Assembly: GCA_029255685.2 (NCBI GenBank)
Contig: CM055312.2
Span: 55,090,202 to 55,154,201 of the forward strand
Origin: Silene conica
Taxonomy: Eukaryota; Streptophyta; Magnoliopsida; Caryophyllales; Caryophyllaceae
Reading direction: 5' to 3'
DNA: 64,000 nt
Positions 22,101 to 34,648 of the stretch are shown here, in pieces (the first letter of the stretch is position 1; the number at the start of each line of letters is the position of its first letter). The notes under the pieces were generated by a model. That model searched no databases and was not told where the DNA came from. It worked only from the letters and a program-made list of their open reading frames with translations. The position numbers and the translations under genes are program-made.

Positions 22101-23294
22101 TCTCCAAAAAGAATCAACCAAAAAAGATAAGCCAAGCTTGAGATATTGAGTTTTCAGTACCGACAGGTCCAAAACAGAAACATCATTGCATTCAAAATCA
22201 TGACAGTCTTTGAGAGACTGTTGTGCGCAACCCGTTCAATATTTTAGGCTGATTCCAACTCGATGAGGTAGTAGACATCCTCAAGAATTTATACATATAA
22301 AGATCTTGACTTTTAAGTGAAGCTCTGGTTATAGCTCTCTGAAGTCAGACCATAAAACTGCCACTTTCCTGAAACATGTTTCAGCCTTATCTCTTGGTCT
22401 ATGATTAAGGCTCTTGCACCAGGACTGTTTATTTTGGCTTAGAAATGACCGAAAATGAAACAATTTTGTTTCACAATAAAAAAAAAATACATACACGAGG
22501 TAGTCCTAACAAGACAAGGTTTTGATTCTACCAGACAATAATCTGTATCACTCATGCGCTAGTTGTGCATTACTTTTGTTGTTTAATTGTCGTTGCTGGT
22601 AACGCTACTGTAAATTGCTGCTGCATTGCGGCTGTTACATTGAAATCGTTTAAGACATTAAATTTGGATGCGATATTCATTTAATGTAACACGTTGTGTT
22701 GCCTATTGCAGTGTTACAGCCTTGTTCTGCTGCTACGGCCGCGCTGTGCAAATGTATTTAATCTTTCCTAATCTTGTCTTCTGTTTGTGTAGGGCGCATT
22801 CACCGTCATTGCAGAACGTTATGATTGGTGTCTCCAAAAGGCAAGAAATTTATGGAGAAAATGGAAATGCACCTTAGTTCGTGTCTGGCTATATTATGGG
22901 AAATTTATGAACCAGAATATTGCACTCACACTATATTTATTATTCTAAATATATGTATGTATATTTGTTTGAAGCGTAAGGAATTAAGTGCAAGAAACAA
23001 GAAGAATGCCTCTATGAATAAGACGAGGTTTTATGGCTCTCGAGGAGGTTACCGTGGGATTGAAGATAAAATCGTAAGTACACCCAGACATATCTTTTAA
23101 TCTTTTAATTATATGATGAAATCTAATTCTATAAACCTTTTCGTTTATTTACATCTAGTTATTTTTGTTAACAAGTCTAGTTCAAATTGTTGTAGGTATT
23201 TAGGTGAACATAGCGATACTATGAAGTCTACTAGTGTTTATGGATTCCTGTTCCCCGAGTCGTTGTCTAAATTTGCAGCCGTAAATGACGATTA
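19133..23294 (+). mobile_element. CACTA-2, copy A (left part only)
   Basis: Starts CACTACTACAATTTAAGGC, with subterminal words GAACGGTT/AACCGTTCTC in both orientations up to about 20110. It then carries the upstream, poorly recognisable part of the same gene as copy B, including exon-like pieces near 20147-20310 and 22790-23085. The Copia LTR at 23295 cuts it within the exon that reads YLGEHSDTMKSTSVYGFLFP. The remainder of this CACTA copy is absent at this locus; the uninterrupted equivalent is 48150-58723. Confidence 0.85.
21204..22393. repeat. Internal direct repeat of CACTA-2, copy A
   Basis: A block of about 385 bp (about 21204-21590) recurs at about 22011-22393, with words such as GCACCATTTCTCTTAGCTCA and GCCAAGCTTGAGATATTGAG. 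The unit is not recognised as a known coding or RNA sequence. Confidence 0.8.
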
Positions 23295-25071
23295 TGTGGG
23301 GAATAAAGCATGTAATCGCCCTAAAACGTGAAGGATTATAACGAATTTTACAGTTGAGATTATTGTCATAAGTTAATAAAAACATGAAAAAGGAATACAA
23401 CCTTGGGTCCTGGCTTGAATAGGCCTAAGAACAGGAATTAAAGTAAATTCCCTCCTATAACTTGCACCCAAGACTTGAATGAGATGATGCCGCGTGTGCT
23501 AGAAATACTCTCCAATTGCCTTGCAATATGGGGAGAGCTTTTGTGAGGTTTTAGATGTGAGATCTGAGTTTTGGGAAAATAATGTTCTCAAAACCCTAAT
23601 TCTTGAGATTATGAATTACCAGTTTAATCAATCCCCTGACAAAAGGAGAAGGACTCTACTTATGTAGTGCTGGTGGGTCGGCCGAACGGGTGGAGGTGAG
23701 AGTGGGCTTTTCCCACTCTTACCTTATTCCTTTGCGTGATTCGACCCGATTAGCTAAATATTATTCGCGGGTTTTATTTATAAATCGTACACGTGTTATC
23801 AGATATTAATGCAGTCGATGTATTAATAATGGTCTGATAAAATTACGATATTGTATAATTACCCAAATTAATATAACCGTTTATATTAATACGCGAGTAC
23901 AATATTTAATTAAATATAACCGTTTATATTTAATTTACGAATTAATCATGTAGTCCGTGTTTGCTAAAATTATTTAATCCGTATTAAATAATAATCTCAA
24001 CATCTTATTGACTAATTTAATAGTCAATACCTCTGACTAACTGTTTAGTCGTATCCGGCATAAATGTGACTGTATTTTCATACCTTCACATCTCTCAAAC
24101 GTGTCCTATAAGTGTGACGTATAGGGACCAGTTGATCACCGCTATCCGTATGACAATAACGTCAAACTTATCTAGGAAGCCAACCGTTATTGATAAACGT
24201 GGATCAACTGATAATAATACTGAAGTATGCCCTTGTGATCCTAAAAGAGATTTAGTAAGTCATTGTACTAATTGTCAAGGACACCAGCCCCAACAATCTC
24301 CCACTTGTCCATACAAGGGTATGTGCAATGACGTTATCACACTACATGTGGAGGACACAAGCTCCAACAAACTCCCACTTGTCCGTACAAGTGTAGGTGC
24401 GATAACCGATTCTCATATCCTTTTAAAATTTCTCTCACTCAATGTAAGACAATTTGCAAATCCGCATTCGCAAAGGTCGTATCTCACAAGCGATTTGTAT
24501 CAAGAGTGGTTTCCCCGACTAGAGAGTAACTTAACTGATAAAACGAATCTGTATTCGAGCATGGCCATGCATTTCAGTTACTACTCCTCGAGTGGCCCTG
24601 AGAAATGATAAAATCCTGATAAGGGTTTGGATATTTCCCTCAACTCGAATCCTACCGATGTTCGCGCAGCATGAAATAACCCAGAAAAAATCCTCTTGGC
24701 CCCTGTTACGATGACCGTGGGAAAGAAACTAAAGTTACCCAAAATCTGCCTTAATCTCAAGAGACAGTTGAAAGTCAAAAGACTCGACTCTAAGGAACAC
24801 TATGGAGGTCCTATCCACGACCTGGCACCCAATGTTATAAAACATTTAGGACTCCATAACGTTGTCACGAGGTGTCCTACGAGATATCCGTATAACTCGC
24901 CTTTGTGATTGGTCAGTCATCCGTTTGACTTATGGCTCGTTGAACCCACCATCAACCAACGTCACAAAATGATTACCTGGGTTATCAGCTCAAGTGGGTA
25001 ATCAAGGACCAAAACGATGTAATGTTAATCAGTTCACTTTGTGGTGTTCAAAATTGGCGTCCAATCCCACA
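23295..25071 (-). repeat. Copia LTR 1
   Basis: 1777 bp, TGTGGGG...TCCCACA in plus orientation, the same length as LTR 2. It is preceded by GATTA, which lies inside CACTA-2; the unoccupied equivalent is GATTA at 52320-52324. Confidence 0.85.
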
Positions 25072-27338
25072 TGAAAAACAAAACATTATATATCATAACA
25101 ATGAGGTTGAATAGAGTACACGAGAAAATGATTTATTATATGAATTCATAAAAGAGTACTACAACTTAGGAACACATCTAATTCCCATGGAATGAATGTG
25201 CCCTTCATGCTTATCACGTGGTAATGCTTTTGTGAGAGGACCAGCTATGTTGTCATCCGTAGCGATCTTATCAATGAAAATCTCCTTTTGGTCCACGTAA
25301 TCTCTGATTAGATGAGCTTTCCGTTGTACATGTCTAGCCTTATTGTTAGGCTTATGCTCCTTAGCTTGGAAGATGGCACATTTATTATCACAATAAACGG
25401 TGATTGGGTCATTCGAACTAGGCACTAATGAGATTCCTTGTAAGAATTGACGCATCCATATTGCTTCCTTAGCTACTTCCGAGGCGGCATAGTACTAGGA
25501 CTCAGTCGTAGAATCTGCTGTAACACTCTTTTTAGAACTTTTCCAGCTGACAGCAGCGCCATTAAGAGTAAAAACGAATCCAGACTGAGATTTCGAGTCA
25601 TCTCGATCCGTTTGGAAGCTAGCATCTGCGTAACCCGTGGCGCAGAGCGTCGAGTCGCCTCCGTAAGTCAATCCCCAATCTTTAGTCCTCCGTAGGTACT
25701 TAAGAATGTTTTTCACGGCCATCCAGTGTTGTTCACCTGGATGAGCTTGGAATCGACTGGTCATACTCAATGCATATGCAACGTCTGGACGTGTGCATAT
25801 CATGGCATACATGATCGATCCCATAGCCGAAGCATAAGGAATTCGACTCATGCGCTCTTTCTCTTCCAATGTCTTAGCTTCTTGTGTCTTGCTCAAGTGA
25901 AGCCCAGTAGTCATAGGAAGGAACCCATTCTTGGAGTTCGTCATGCTGAATCTCTCTAGAATCTTATCTATGTAAGACTCCTGACTGAGAGACAACATCC
26001 GTCGTGATCTATCCCTGTAGATACGGATGCCCAAAATTCTTTGTGCCTCTCCCAGATCTTTCATCTGGAAATGGTTTTTCAACCATGCTTTAACCGAAGA
26101 TAAGAGAAGTATGTCATTCCGAATCAAGAGTATGTCATCGACATACAGTACTAGGAAGACAATCTTGCTCCCACTCGACTTGATATAGAAACATGGTTCC
26201 TAGACCGATCGAATGAACCCATTCTCTTTTATCAGTTGGTCGAAGCGATGATTCCAACTCCGTGATGCTTGCTTAAGTCCATAGATGGAATGCTTATACT
26301 TGCAAACCTTCTTAGGATGTTCCTGATCAATAAAACCCTCGGGTTTTACCATGTACAACTCTTCCTCCAAATAACCGTTTAAGAAGGCGGTTTTAACGTC
26401 CATCTGCCATATTTCATAGTCATGAAATGCGGCGATCGCTTAGATAATCCGAATGGAACGTAGCATGACTACGGGTGCAAAGATCTCATCATAGTGCAAG
26501 CCTGGCACTTGAGTGAAACCTTTAGCAACTAGTCTTGCTTTGTGGATATCTTGTTGTCCTTCCACGACCTGCTTTATCTTGTAAAGCCATTTGCATTGAA
26601 GGGGACGTACTTTTGCAGGTAGGTCCACAAGATCCCACACGTTGTTCTCATACATGGAGTCCATCTCGGATTGCATGGCTTCTAGCCATAGGTTTGAGTC
26701 AGAACTGGTCATGGCACCTTTATAGGTTGTGGGTTCATTAACCTCTAGGAGTAAGACGTCATCTATATCATGTTCCTCGACCATACTAATGTATCTGTCC
26801 TGAGGAATAGAGACTCTTCCCGACCTCCTAGGTTCCTCAGGAATATCTACCGCAGCCTCGGTTGAAGGAACTGTTTCCTCCAATGGTTGCTCGGTAGTTG
26901 GTTCTTGAACCTCCGATAAATCGAAGGTTCTATTACTCGACTTGTTCTCGAAAAATTCTTTCTCTAAGAACGTCGCACTAGCCGCAACAAAAACACGTTG
27001 TTCGGTTGGCGAGTAGAAGTAATGACCAAAAGTTCCCTTTGGATAGCCTATAAAGTATGTCTTGACCGATCGCGGGCCGAGCTTATCCTCGTGTCTCCAC
27101 TTGACATAAGCCTCGCAGCCCCAAACCCGAATAAAGGACAAGTTAGGGACCGTTCCCTTCCATAATTCGTATGGAGTCTTGTCAACAGCTTTAGACGGAC
27201 TTCGGTTAAGTATTTGAGCGGCCGACAAAAGAGCATAGCACCACAATGAATCAGGCACAACGGTGTGACTCATCATGGATCGAACCATATCGAGTAGAGT
27301 TCGATTTCTCCGTTCGGACACACCATTTAATTGTGGTT

Positions 27339-29633
27339 GTAACACCCCCATTTATTTAAGGGCCTGTACTAGGACTCCCTAGATAAATAAGGATGTTACC
27401 ATCTCAGTTTCCCGAGGCAGTAGACACAAAGGAAGATAAACAGTACTTTAAATTAATAAGTTATCTCAACGGACAAGTTTATAAAACTGAATTAAAACAG
27501 ACTGTCTTGATAAAACAAAAGTACAACTCATAAGTAACTACTATGGCGATCTAGACTCTAGGCAGGTCCGGATCAAAGCTTCTCTCTTCCCCTAGCTCCC
27601 ATAGTCTCGACACCTGTCAATCTGCTCCCCAATAATTGGTTCATCACAGGTGATCACGAATACACAGGGTCAACCACGAGGTTGAGTAGAGAAAATCTGT
27701 AAACAAACCACGTTACTATAAATAGAAAGTCGAACTTCTCCACTCCGAATCACAAGACCCATAATTCTCCACACCAATCACAGACCCTTTATCTCCGCAC
27801 CAAACACAGACCCTTTATCTCCGCACCAATCACAGACCCTTTATCTCCGCACCAATCACAGACCCTTTATCGTCACCTCGTATCATATCTCAGAATATAT
27901 ATATAGAATAATTCAATATAATAATCACATTATAACAACAATAAACATGGTTATCACCAAATGTCAACAGATTACTCATCATTATATGCATAGTATTTCC
28001 CTACCTCAAAACTGCAGAAGATACTGGCAAGTGAGCAACGGCTACTAAAAGTGTTCCACGCGGAAACCACCACCTAAACATAAATTATATAATTAATAAA
28101 GTTCCCTAAACCTTGTAGTTTATCACACATTCTATTTATAGAAACTTCCTAAAAAGGAAAGTCTCTTCAAACGACCTCACCCAATATGACAACTTTCTAA
28201 AAATAGTAACCCGTTACGAATTAACCCCCATATGCGATATCGACCCAAGATACAAAATACGACAACACTTAAATATAAATAAAGAAAATACTATTAATAA
28301 TAAAACACTAACACCCTTTAATTTGACTAAAACAATACTAATAATAATAATAATAATAATAATAAAAGAAACAAAACTCCTAACTAACCCTAAAAGCCCA
28401 CGACAACCAACCATGTGACCAACTTCCTTAAGCTAACACAACCGCGTGACCACCTCCCTTATCGCCGACAGCCACCACACGTCACCCCCACACCACCTAC
28501 TCTACGACCGACCATAGCCCTGACCACCGACTCCCGCCGACAAGAAGGAACAGGGTCTTAAACAGACCTGACCCAAACCGCAGATGCTGCTGCTCGCCTG
28601 AAAACCAAGACATGTAGCCGCTGCCAGCCACGGCTAGGCCACCCTAGACCACCACCACAGATCCCCCCGACAACAGACTCTCCAACCATGGTGGCACCAC
28701 CGCACCGACCTCCCCCTAGTCATCGGCAGTGCCACCCCCAAACACCCATACGAACCAAGAACTGAAAACACCACTGATGAACCCTCTGTTTTCCCTTCCC
28801 TTACCTGCCATCAAACTCCACCGTAGCAACCACCCTGAAACCCCCTGGTCACCACGAGAACCACCATCCCACTCCCTGACTCACTCGTGACCCGAGAGCC
28901 ACGACCCATAAGCAGACCATAAACGAGACTTAAAGAAAACACATACAAAAACTCAACACCCGAATAACTCCCTAGAACCATCTACCAGCAGCCTCCCTTA
29001 AACACCTTACACGGTGGTGTTAGGGTGTCAAAGACGACCCGACCTGGTTCATACTTAACCCTCATACGACACAGATTAAGAAAAGATAAATACCAGTACC
29101 CCTAGACAAACATATCTGATAGAAATCAAGCGACAAAACAGGAAGTAGCAACCATGAAAACACAAATAACGGTGGACATACCCTCTTCCTCGGGTATTCG
29201 AGCCCTCTTAACAACCTCCAACCACCGTGTAAACCCTCTCCTGGTGTTCTCAGATATGGCGGCAGCAAGGTGTATGTGTTGCTTTGTGTCGATAGGTCAA
29301 GATAAGATTTTAAAAGTGTGTGCAAATAGGGCGGCTGGGAAAGGTGTTCTGAAATTTCTGATTTTCAGATGTTAGTGTCGTGTATGGGCTAGGGTTTGCA
29401 CGCAACCCTAGGCCCAATGACACGCCTATACATGTATGGGTTAGACCCTTCGCGCACTTCAATATCCAAATAACATGAATCAAACTCGGTTTTGTTAAAT
29501 ACTCGCGTACTCGACTCAAAATACTTACACACAAGGTACCACGTTCACCAATACATTGTCGCTTTAAAACCCGTCGACATACAAATAATTATTAATATAA
29601 ATTAAAACGAAATAGAAATTACGTGGTATTACA
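27339..29633 (-). repeat. Tekay-like 3' LTR (left)
   Basis: TGTAACACCCCC...GGTATTACA in plus orientation. It holds about four tandem 25-bp units (AATCACAGACCCTTTATCTC type) near 27775-27870 and a TAA microsatellite near 28340. Small reading frames in this LTR recur in its partner and are incidental. Confidence 0.8.
27775..27870. repeat. 25-bp minisatellite in Tekay-like LTR
   Basis: About four units of ACAGACCCTTTATCTCCGCA spacing 25 bp; the same array is in the other LTR near 32800-32892. Confidence 0.85.
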
Positions 29634-30095
29634 GTCTTCCCCCCTTAAAATGAACTTCGTCCCGAAGTTCATCCACAGTCACGTGATAACCAATCCCACT
29701 CATGCTAATATAATAAATAATATTAAGGTAAAATGCGGAGTATTACAGTCTTCCCCCCTTAGAATGAACTTCGTCCCGAAGTTCACCACCCCACAACAGT
29801 AAAGAAACAACTAGCAAGCATGAACAAACACAAGTGACGTTTAAGAAATGCGAGATGTTACATTCTATCCTCCAAAAAAAAAAAACTTTGTCCCCAAAGC
29901 TTAACACACAACTGTAACACATGATACTCCAACAATCACGATATAGTGCATAACATACGCAGCAGGGTTATCAAGTGAATTAAAACAGTCACGACATATC
30001 AGTTAGTCATGTCATAACAACTAGCCATAGCATAAATCATTAAGATTTTACAATCACATCCTCCTTAAAACATGGTTACGTCCCCGTAACCCCAT
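29634..30095 (-). repeat. Four serial hairpin plus polypurine modules
   Basis: On the minus strand each module is a short hairpin with a GGA or GGGA loop, then a purine-rich tract, and in three of them TGTAA. Hairpins on the plus strand: GAACTTCG-TCC-CGAAGTTC at 29652-29670 and again at 29766-29784, ACTTTG-TCCC-CAAAG near 29885-29899, and GGTTACG-TCCC-CGTAACC at 30074-30091. Plant chromoviruses often carry such a hairpin right before the 3' purine tract. Here four occur within 460 bp with three different stems. Confidence 0.7.
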
Positions 30096-32450
30096 AAACA
30101 TTCTAACACAGTACTCCATCTCACTCATTAATTTATCTCATAAAATCTAACTCCAAGTAACCAAGTATCCCACTCATCGTCGCATCTAAGACCAAAGACA
30201 AGGGGTGAGTGAACTGGCGAAGTAAAACCGCAATTGAAACTTCCATCTCAATATCGATCTCAAATTCCAAGTATAACTCAGTAACCAAGGTCACACTGGA
30301 CCTTAACTCAATATGGCACAACGGCCTAATAACTCATAACTTAACGCCAGTAACGATTCTTATCTCAATTCCAATATCAATACTGTCAGTTATTCCCTTG
30401 AAGGGACTGCTTCACTTTTAGAGAGTAAAACTCTAAGCTACTCACCCACGAGTCAAGGTCAAAGAATACAACACTCGATAAAATACTGAACTGAAATCTC
30501 AATACAAAATCAATCACGGCCTTTGTTCTAGATTCACGAGCAACTCAATCTCCTCAATACCTACCTCCCAAGTTCATTGACATACTTGTATATATACTTA
30601 TCGTTCCTCTATTCATAAACAAGGACGTGTATGCTATAAAACAAAACTTGTACATAACTCAGACTAAGCAATTACCAAAAGTTTTCCATCTCACAAACAA
30701 AAGAATTATCTCATCAATAGAAAATTTTAACTATCAAAATAAAAGACAACTACTAAAATTCAACTCGAATCAGTACCCAAAAGAGACTCGTATCAAATAT
30801 CATGTAACATATAACCTCGAATAATAATAGGTATTAGGGTCGGTAGAATCGTACTACGCAGTAAGACAGAGCCGAAATAGATAGCACTTATATACTCTTG
30901 AAATTTATCACCATTTAATATACTAAACATAATGTAGGCAAACAAGAGCTTATAATTCATACTCGACAAATTAAAGGTTTCATGCTCATGATCATATTAT
31001 AAAAGCGAATCATATTATAAAAGACATAGCGCAAAATTAACGAACGTAATTAAACATGAAAAATTGACATATCTCCCAAGACATACATAACACATAGACT
31101 CACAAGATCGTTTAACATTCCCAGACGTCAATTAGTTAACCAGATTACTTAGGTACATTCCCCACCCACTCTTATTACATCATTTATCATGAGGATATTA
31201 TTATATATGACTTGCACAAAAAGGGTTTTATACAATGCGCAGCGACTAAACATTCAAGCAGGATTTAACCTACACATAGCTACAGAATTGTCATTGCACC
31301 CAATCATCATAATTATCAAACATCAAGCTTAAACCCGGTTTATCATTTGGAAAATATTTTGAAATGTTTGAATCCTTGAAAGGGTTGTTTGTGACAATAT
31401 AGATACGTGTCAAAGACAATTTCACAAGTTACAGCTTGAAACAAGGCTACACGGAGGCATTATGACTCTTCTTTATTACGCCATTGTTCTTCTCACTCAT
31501 GAATTATGAAAATTTTAACAATATAAAATAATCAATCACACAGCTAATACTTCCATAAGTCGTATGTCAACAATTAATAACTTACACATCGTGATCAGTT
31601 TCTAAATAGAACAATATGCAATTCACTGTATGGTATAACAATATAAAAAAAAAATTACAAAGATTATAATCACAGGAAACTAGACAGTGATAAACCATCA
31701 ACATCCGAAAGAACATCGACAAGATTCACATTATTCAATTAATCACAATTACGTATAACTATTAGATTACTATATCATGCTGATAACCTGACCAGTTAAA
31801 TTTCATTCTGCCACTTGGCAAGACTCTTCCCAGATAAACATGCTTTTGACATCACATACGAGTAGCACATTATTATTTTGAGATCGTAAAATTTGACATA
31901 TAATTGAAACGATTTACTATTAAACTTGTCGAAATAACCAAGGCTACGCTATCTTATAGTGAGGGTTCATACTCATACCATACACCCATAATTCATGTTA
32001 CTAAAGCCATATGAGGATACCATGTGGTCTCATCACCTAAATCACATTTGATTAAACTTTTATATGAAACTTTTATTTCTCACAATTTCAACAATTAAAC
32101 ATTACGCAGCACTTATCAAATCATAATTAAATAACAGCTTAGCTAACGTGCGAGCGATCATTGTTTTTAGAAAAGATAAAAGACTAGCTAAGCATAGAAA
32201 AAGGATCGAATGCATATCTCAAGGAAATTATTTTATACCATTTCCATAACTCAAACGGTCATAACAAGAACCTTACAGCAATTCAACAGAAAATTAGGCA
32301 ACTTGCAAGAATCACAACTAAATAACGACTCATTAAGATTTTACATGGCCTATCCTCTTGAAAACGTAAACGCATACTCTGAACAGTAGCGGTGGAATTA
32401 TGCATAAACAATAACCAAGTTTTAAGCGATTTCTTTTTTTTTAAAAAAAA
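30096..32450. other. Interior of Tekay-like element, no coding content seen
   Basis: AT-rich DNA without a recognisable domain in any frame and without a clear tandem structure. Ends in a T/A homopolymer pair just before the right LTR at 32451. Confidence 0.5.
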
Positions 32451-34648
32451 AAAGGAAGATAAACAGTACTTTAAATTAATAAGTTATCTCAAAGGACAAG
32501 TTTATACAACTGAATTAAAACAGACTGTCTTGATAAAACAAAAGTACAACTCATAAGTAACTACTATGGCGATCTAGACTCTAGGCAGGTCCGGATCCAA
32601 GCTTCTCTCTTCCCCTAGCTCCCATAGTCTCAACACCTGTCAATCTGCTCCCCAATAATTGGTTCATCACAGGTGATCACGAATACACAGGGTCAACCAC
32701 GAGGTTGAGTAGAGAAAATATGTAAACAAACCACATTACTATAAATAGAAAGTCGAACTTCTCCACTCCGAATCACAAGACCAATAATTCTCCACACCAA
32801 TCACAGACCCTTTATCTCCGCACCAAACACAGACCCTTTATCTCCGCACCAATCACAGACCCTTTATCTCCGCACCAATCACAGACCCTTTATCGTCACC
32901 TCGTATCATATCTCAGAATATATATATAGAATAATTCAATATAATAATCACATTATAACAACAATAAACATGGTTATCACCAAATGTCAACAGATTACTC
33001 ATCATTATATGCATAGTATTCCCCTACCTCAAAACTGCAGAAGATACTGGCAAGTGAGCAACGGCTACTAAAAGTGTTCCACGCGGAAACCACCACCTAA
33101 ACATAAATTATATAATTAATAAAGTTCCCTAAACCTTGTAGTTTATCACACATTCTATTTATAGAAACTTCCTAAAAAGGAAAGTCTCTTCAAACGACCT
33201 CACCCAATATGACAACTTTCTAAAAATAGTAACCCCTTACGAATTAACCCCCATATGCGATATCGACCCAAGATACAAAATACGACAACACTTAAATATA
33301 AATAAAGAAAATACTATTAATAATAAAACACTAACACCCTTTAATTTGACTAAAACAATACTAATAATAATAATAATAATAAAAGAAACAAAACTCCTAA
33401 CTAACCCTAAAAGCCCACGACAACCAACCATGTGACCAACTTCCTTAAGCTAACACAACCGCGTGACCACCTCCCTTGTCGCTGACAGCCACCACACGTC
33501 ACCCCCACACCACCTACTCTACGACCGACCATAGCCCTGACCACCGACTCCCGCCGACAAGAAGGAACAGGGTCTTAAACAGACCTGACCCAAACCGCAG
33601 ATGCTGCTGCTCGCCTGAAAACCAAGACCTGTAGCCGCTGCCAGCCACGGCTAGGCCACCCTAGACCACCACCACAGATCCCCCCGACAGCAGACTCTCC
33701 AACCATGGTGGCACCACCGCACCGACCTCTCCCTAGTCATCGGCGGTTCCACCCCCAAACACCCATACGAACCCAGAACTGAAAACACCACTGATGAACC
33801 CTCTGTTTTCCCTTCCCGTACCTGCCATCAAACTCCACCGTAGCAACCACCCTGACACCCCCTGGTCACCACGAGAACCACCATCCCACTCCCTGACTCA
33901 CTCGTGACCCTAGAGCCACGACCCATAAGCAGACCATAAACAAGACTTAAAGAAAACACACACAAAAACTCCACCCGAATAACTCCCCAGAACCATCTAC
34001 CAGCAGCCTCCCTTAAACACCTTACACGGTGGTGTTAGGGTGTCAAAGACGACCCGACCTGGTTCATACTTAACCCTCATACGACACAGATTAAGAAAAG
34101 ATAAATACCTGTACCCCTAGACAAACATATCTGATAGAAATCATGCGACAAAACAGGAAGTAGCAACCATGAAAACACAAATAACGGTGGACATACCCTC
34201 TTCCTCGGGTATTCGAGCCCTCTTAACAACCTCCAACCACCGTGTAAACCCTCTCCTGGTGTTCTCAGATATGGCGGCAGCAAGGTGTATGTGTTGCTTT
34301 GTTTCGATAGGTCAAGATAAGATTTTAAAAGTGTGTGCAAATAGGGCGGCTGGGAAAGGTGTTCTGAAATTTCTGATTTTCAGATGTTAGTGTCGTGTAT
34401 GGGTTAGGGTTTGCACGCAACCCTAGGCCCAATGACACGCCTATACATGTATGGGTTAGACCCTTCGCGCACTTCAATATCCAAATAACATGAATCAAAC
34501 TCGGTTTTGTTAAATACTCGCGTAGTCGACTCAAAATACTTACACACAAGGTACCACGTTCACCAATACATTGTCGCTTTAAAACCCGTCGACATACAAA
34601 TAATTATTAATATAAATTAAAACGAAATAGAAATTACGTGGTATTACA
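32451..34648 (-). repeat. Tekay-like 5' LTR (right)
   Basis: 2198 bp, about 99% like the left LTR by eye, ending GGTATTACA at 34648 directly before the GTGGT target duplication. It is a little shorter than its partner. Confidence 0.8.

Larger units (their letters stand above)
16868..23294 (+). repeat. Segmental duplication, copy A
   Basis: About 6.43 kb nearly identical (about 98-99% by eye) to 45904-52324. It spans part of the Athila 3' LTR, a plus-strand Copia scrap, a minus-strand Copia LTR piece and the left 4.2 kb of CACTA-2. It ends exactly at the Copia LTR start at 23295. Confidence 0.9.
27339..34648 (-). mobile_element. Tekay-like non-autonomous Gypsy element nested in Copia integrase
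   Basis: 7310-bp LTR element flanked by the 5-bp target duplication GTGGT (27334-27338 and 34649-34653). The empty site is visible in the second Copia interior near 42255. LTRs are 27339-29633 and 32451-34648 and differ by about 1% by eye, so it is one of the youngest insertions here. The 2.8-kb interior has no recognisable gag or pol. Orientation follows from minus-strand purine tracts (AAGGGGGGAAGAC) before TGTAATACC. Assignment to Tekay/Del-like chromoviruses rests on the LTR end and the pre-LTR hairpin, not on coding sequence. Confidence 0.8.

Noticed and set aside
18355-23294. GATTA preceding two different Copia LTRs (18355-18359 and 23290-23294) as a shared target preference
   Set aside because: Only two cases and five bases; chance cannot be excluded.
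24066-24608. 180-codon plus-strand frame in Copia LTR 1
   Set aside because: Antisense to the element, within an LTR, and not kept in LTR 2; no recognisable domain.
29062-29325. Conserved small frames in both Tekay-like LTRs (87, 73 and 74 codons)
   Set aside because: Their conservation reflects the youth of the LTR pair, not selection; no domain recognised.
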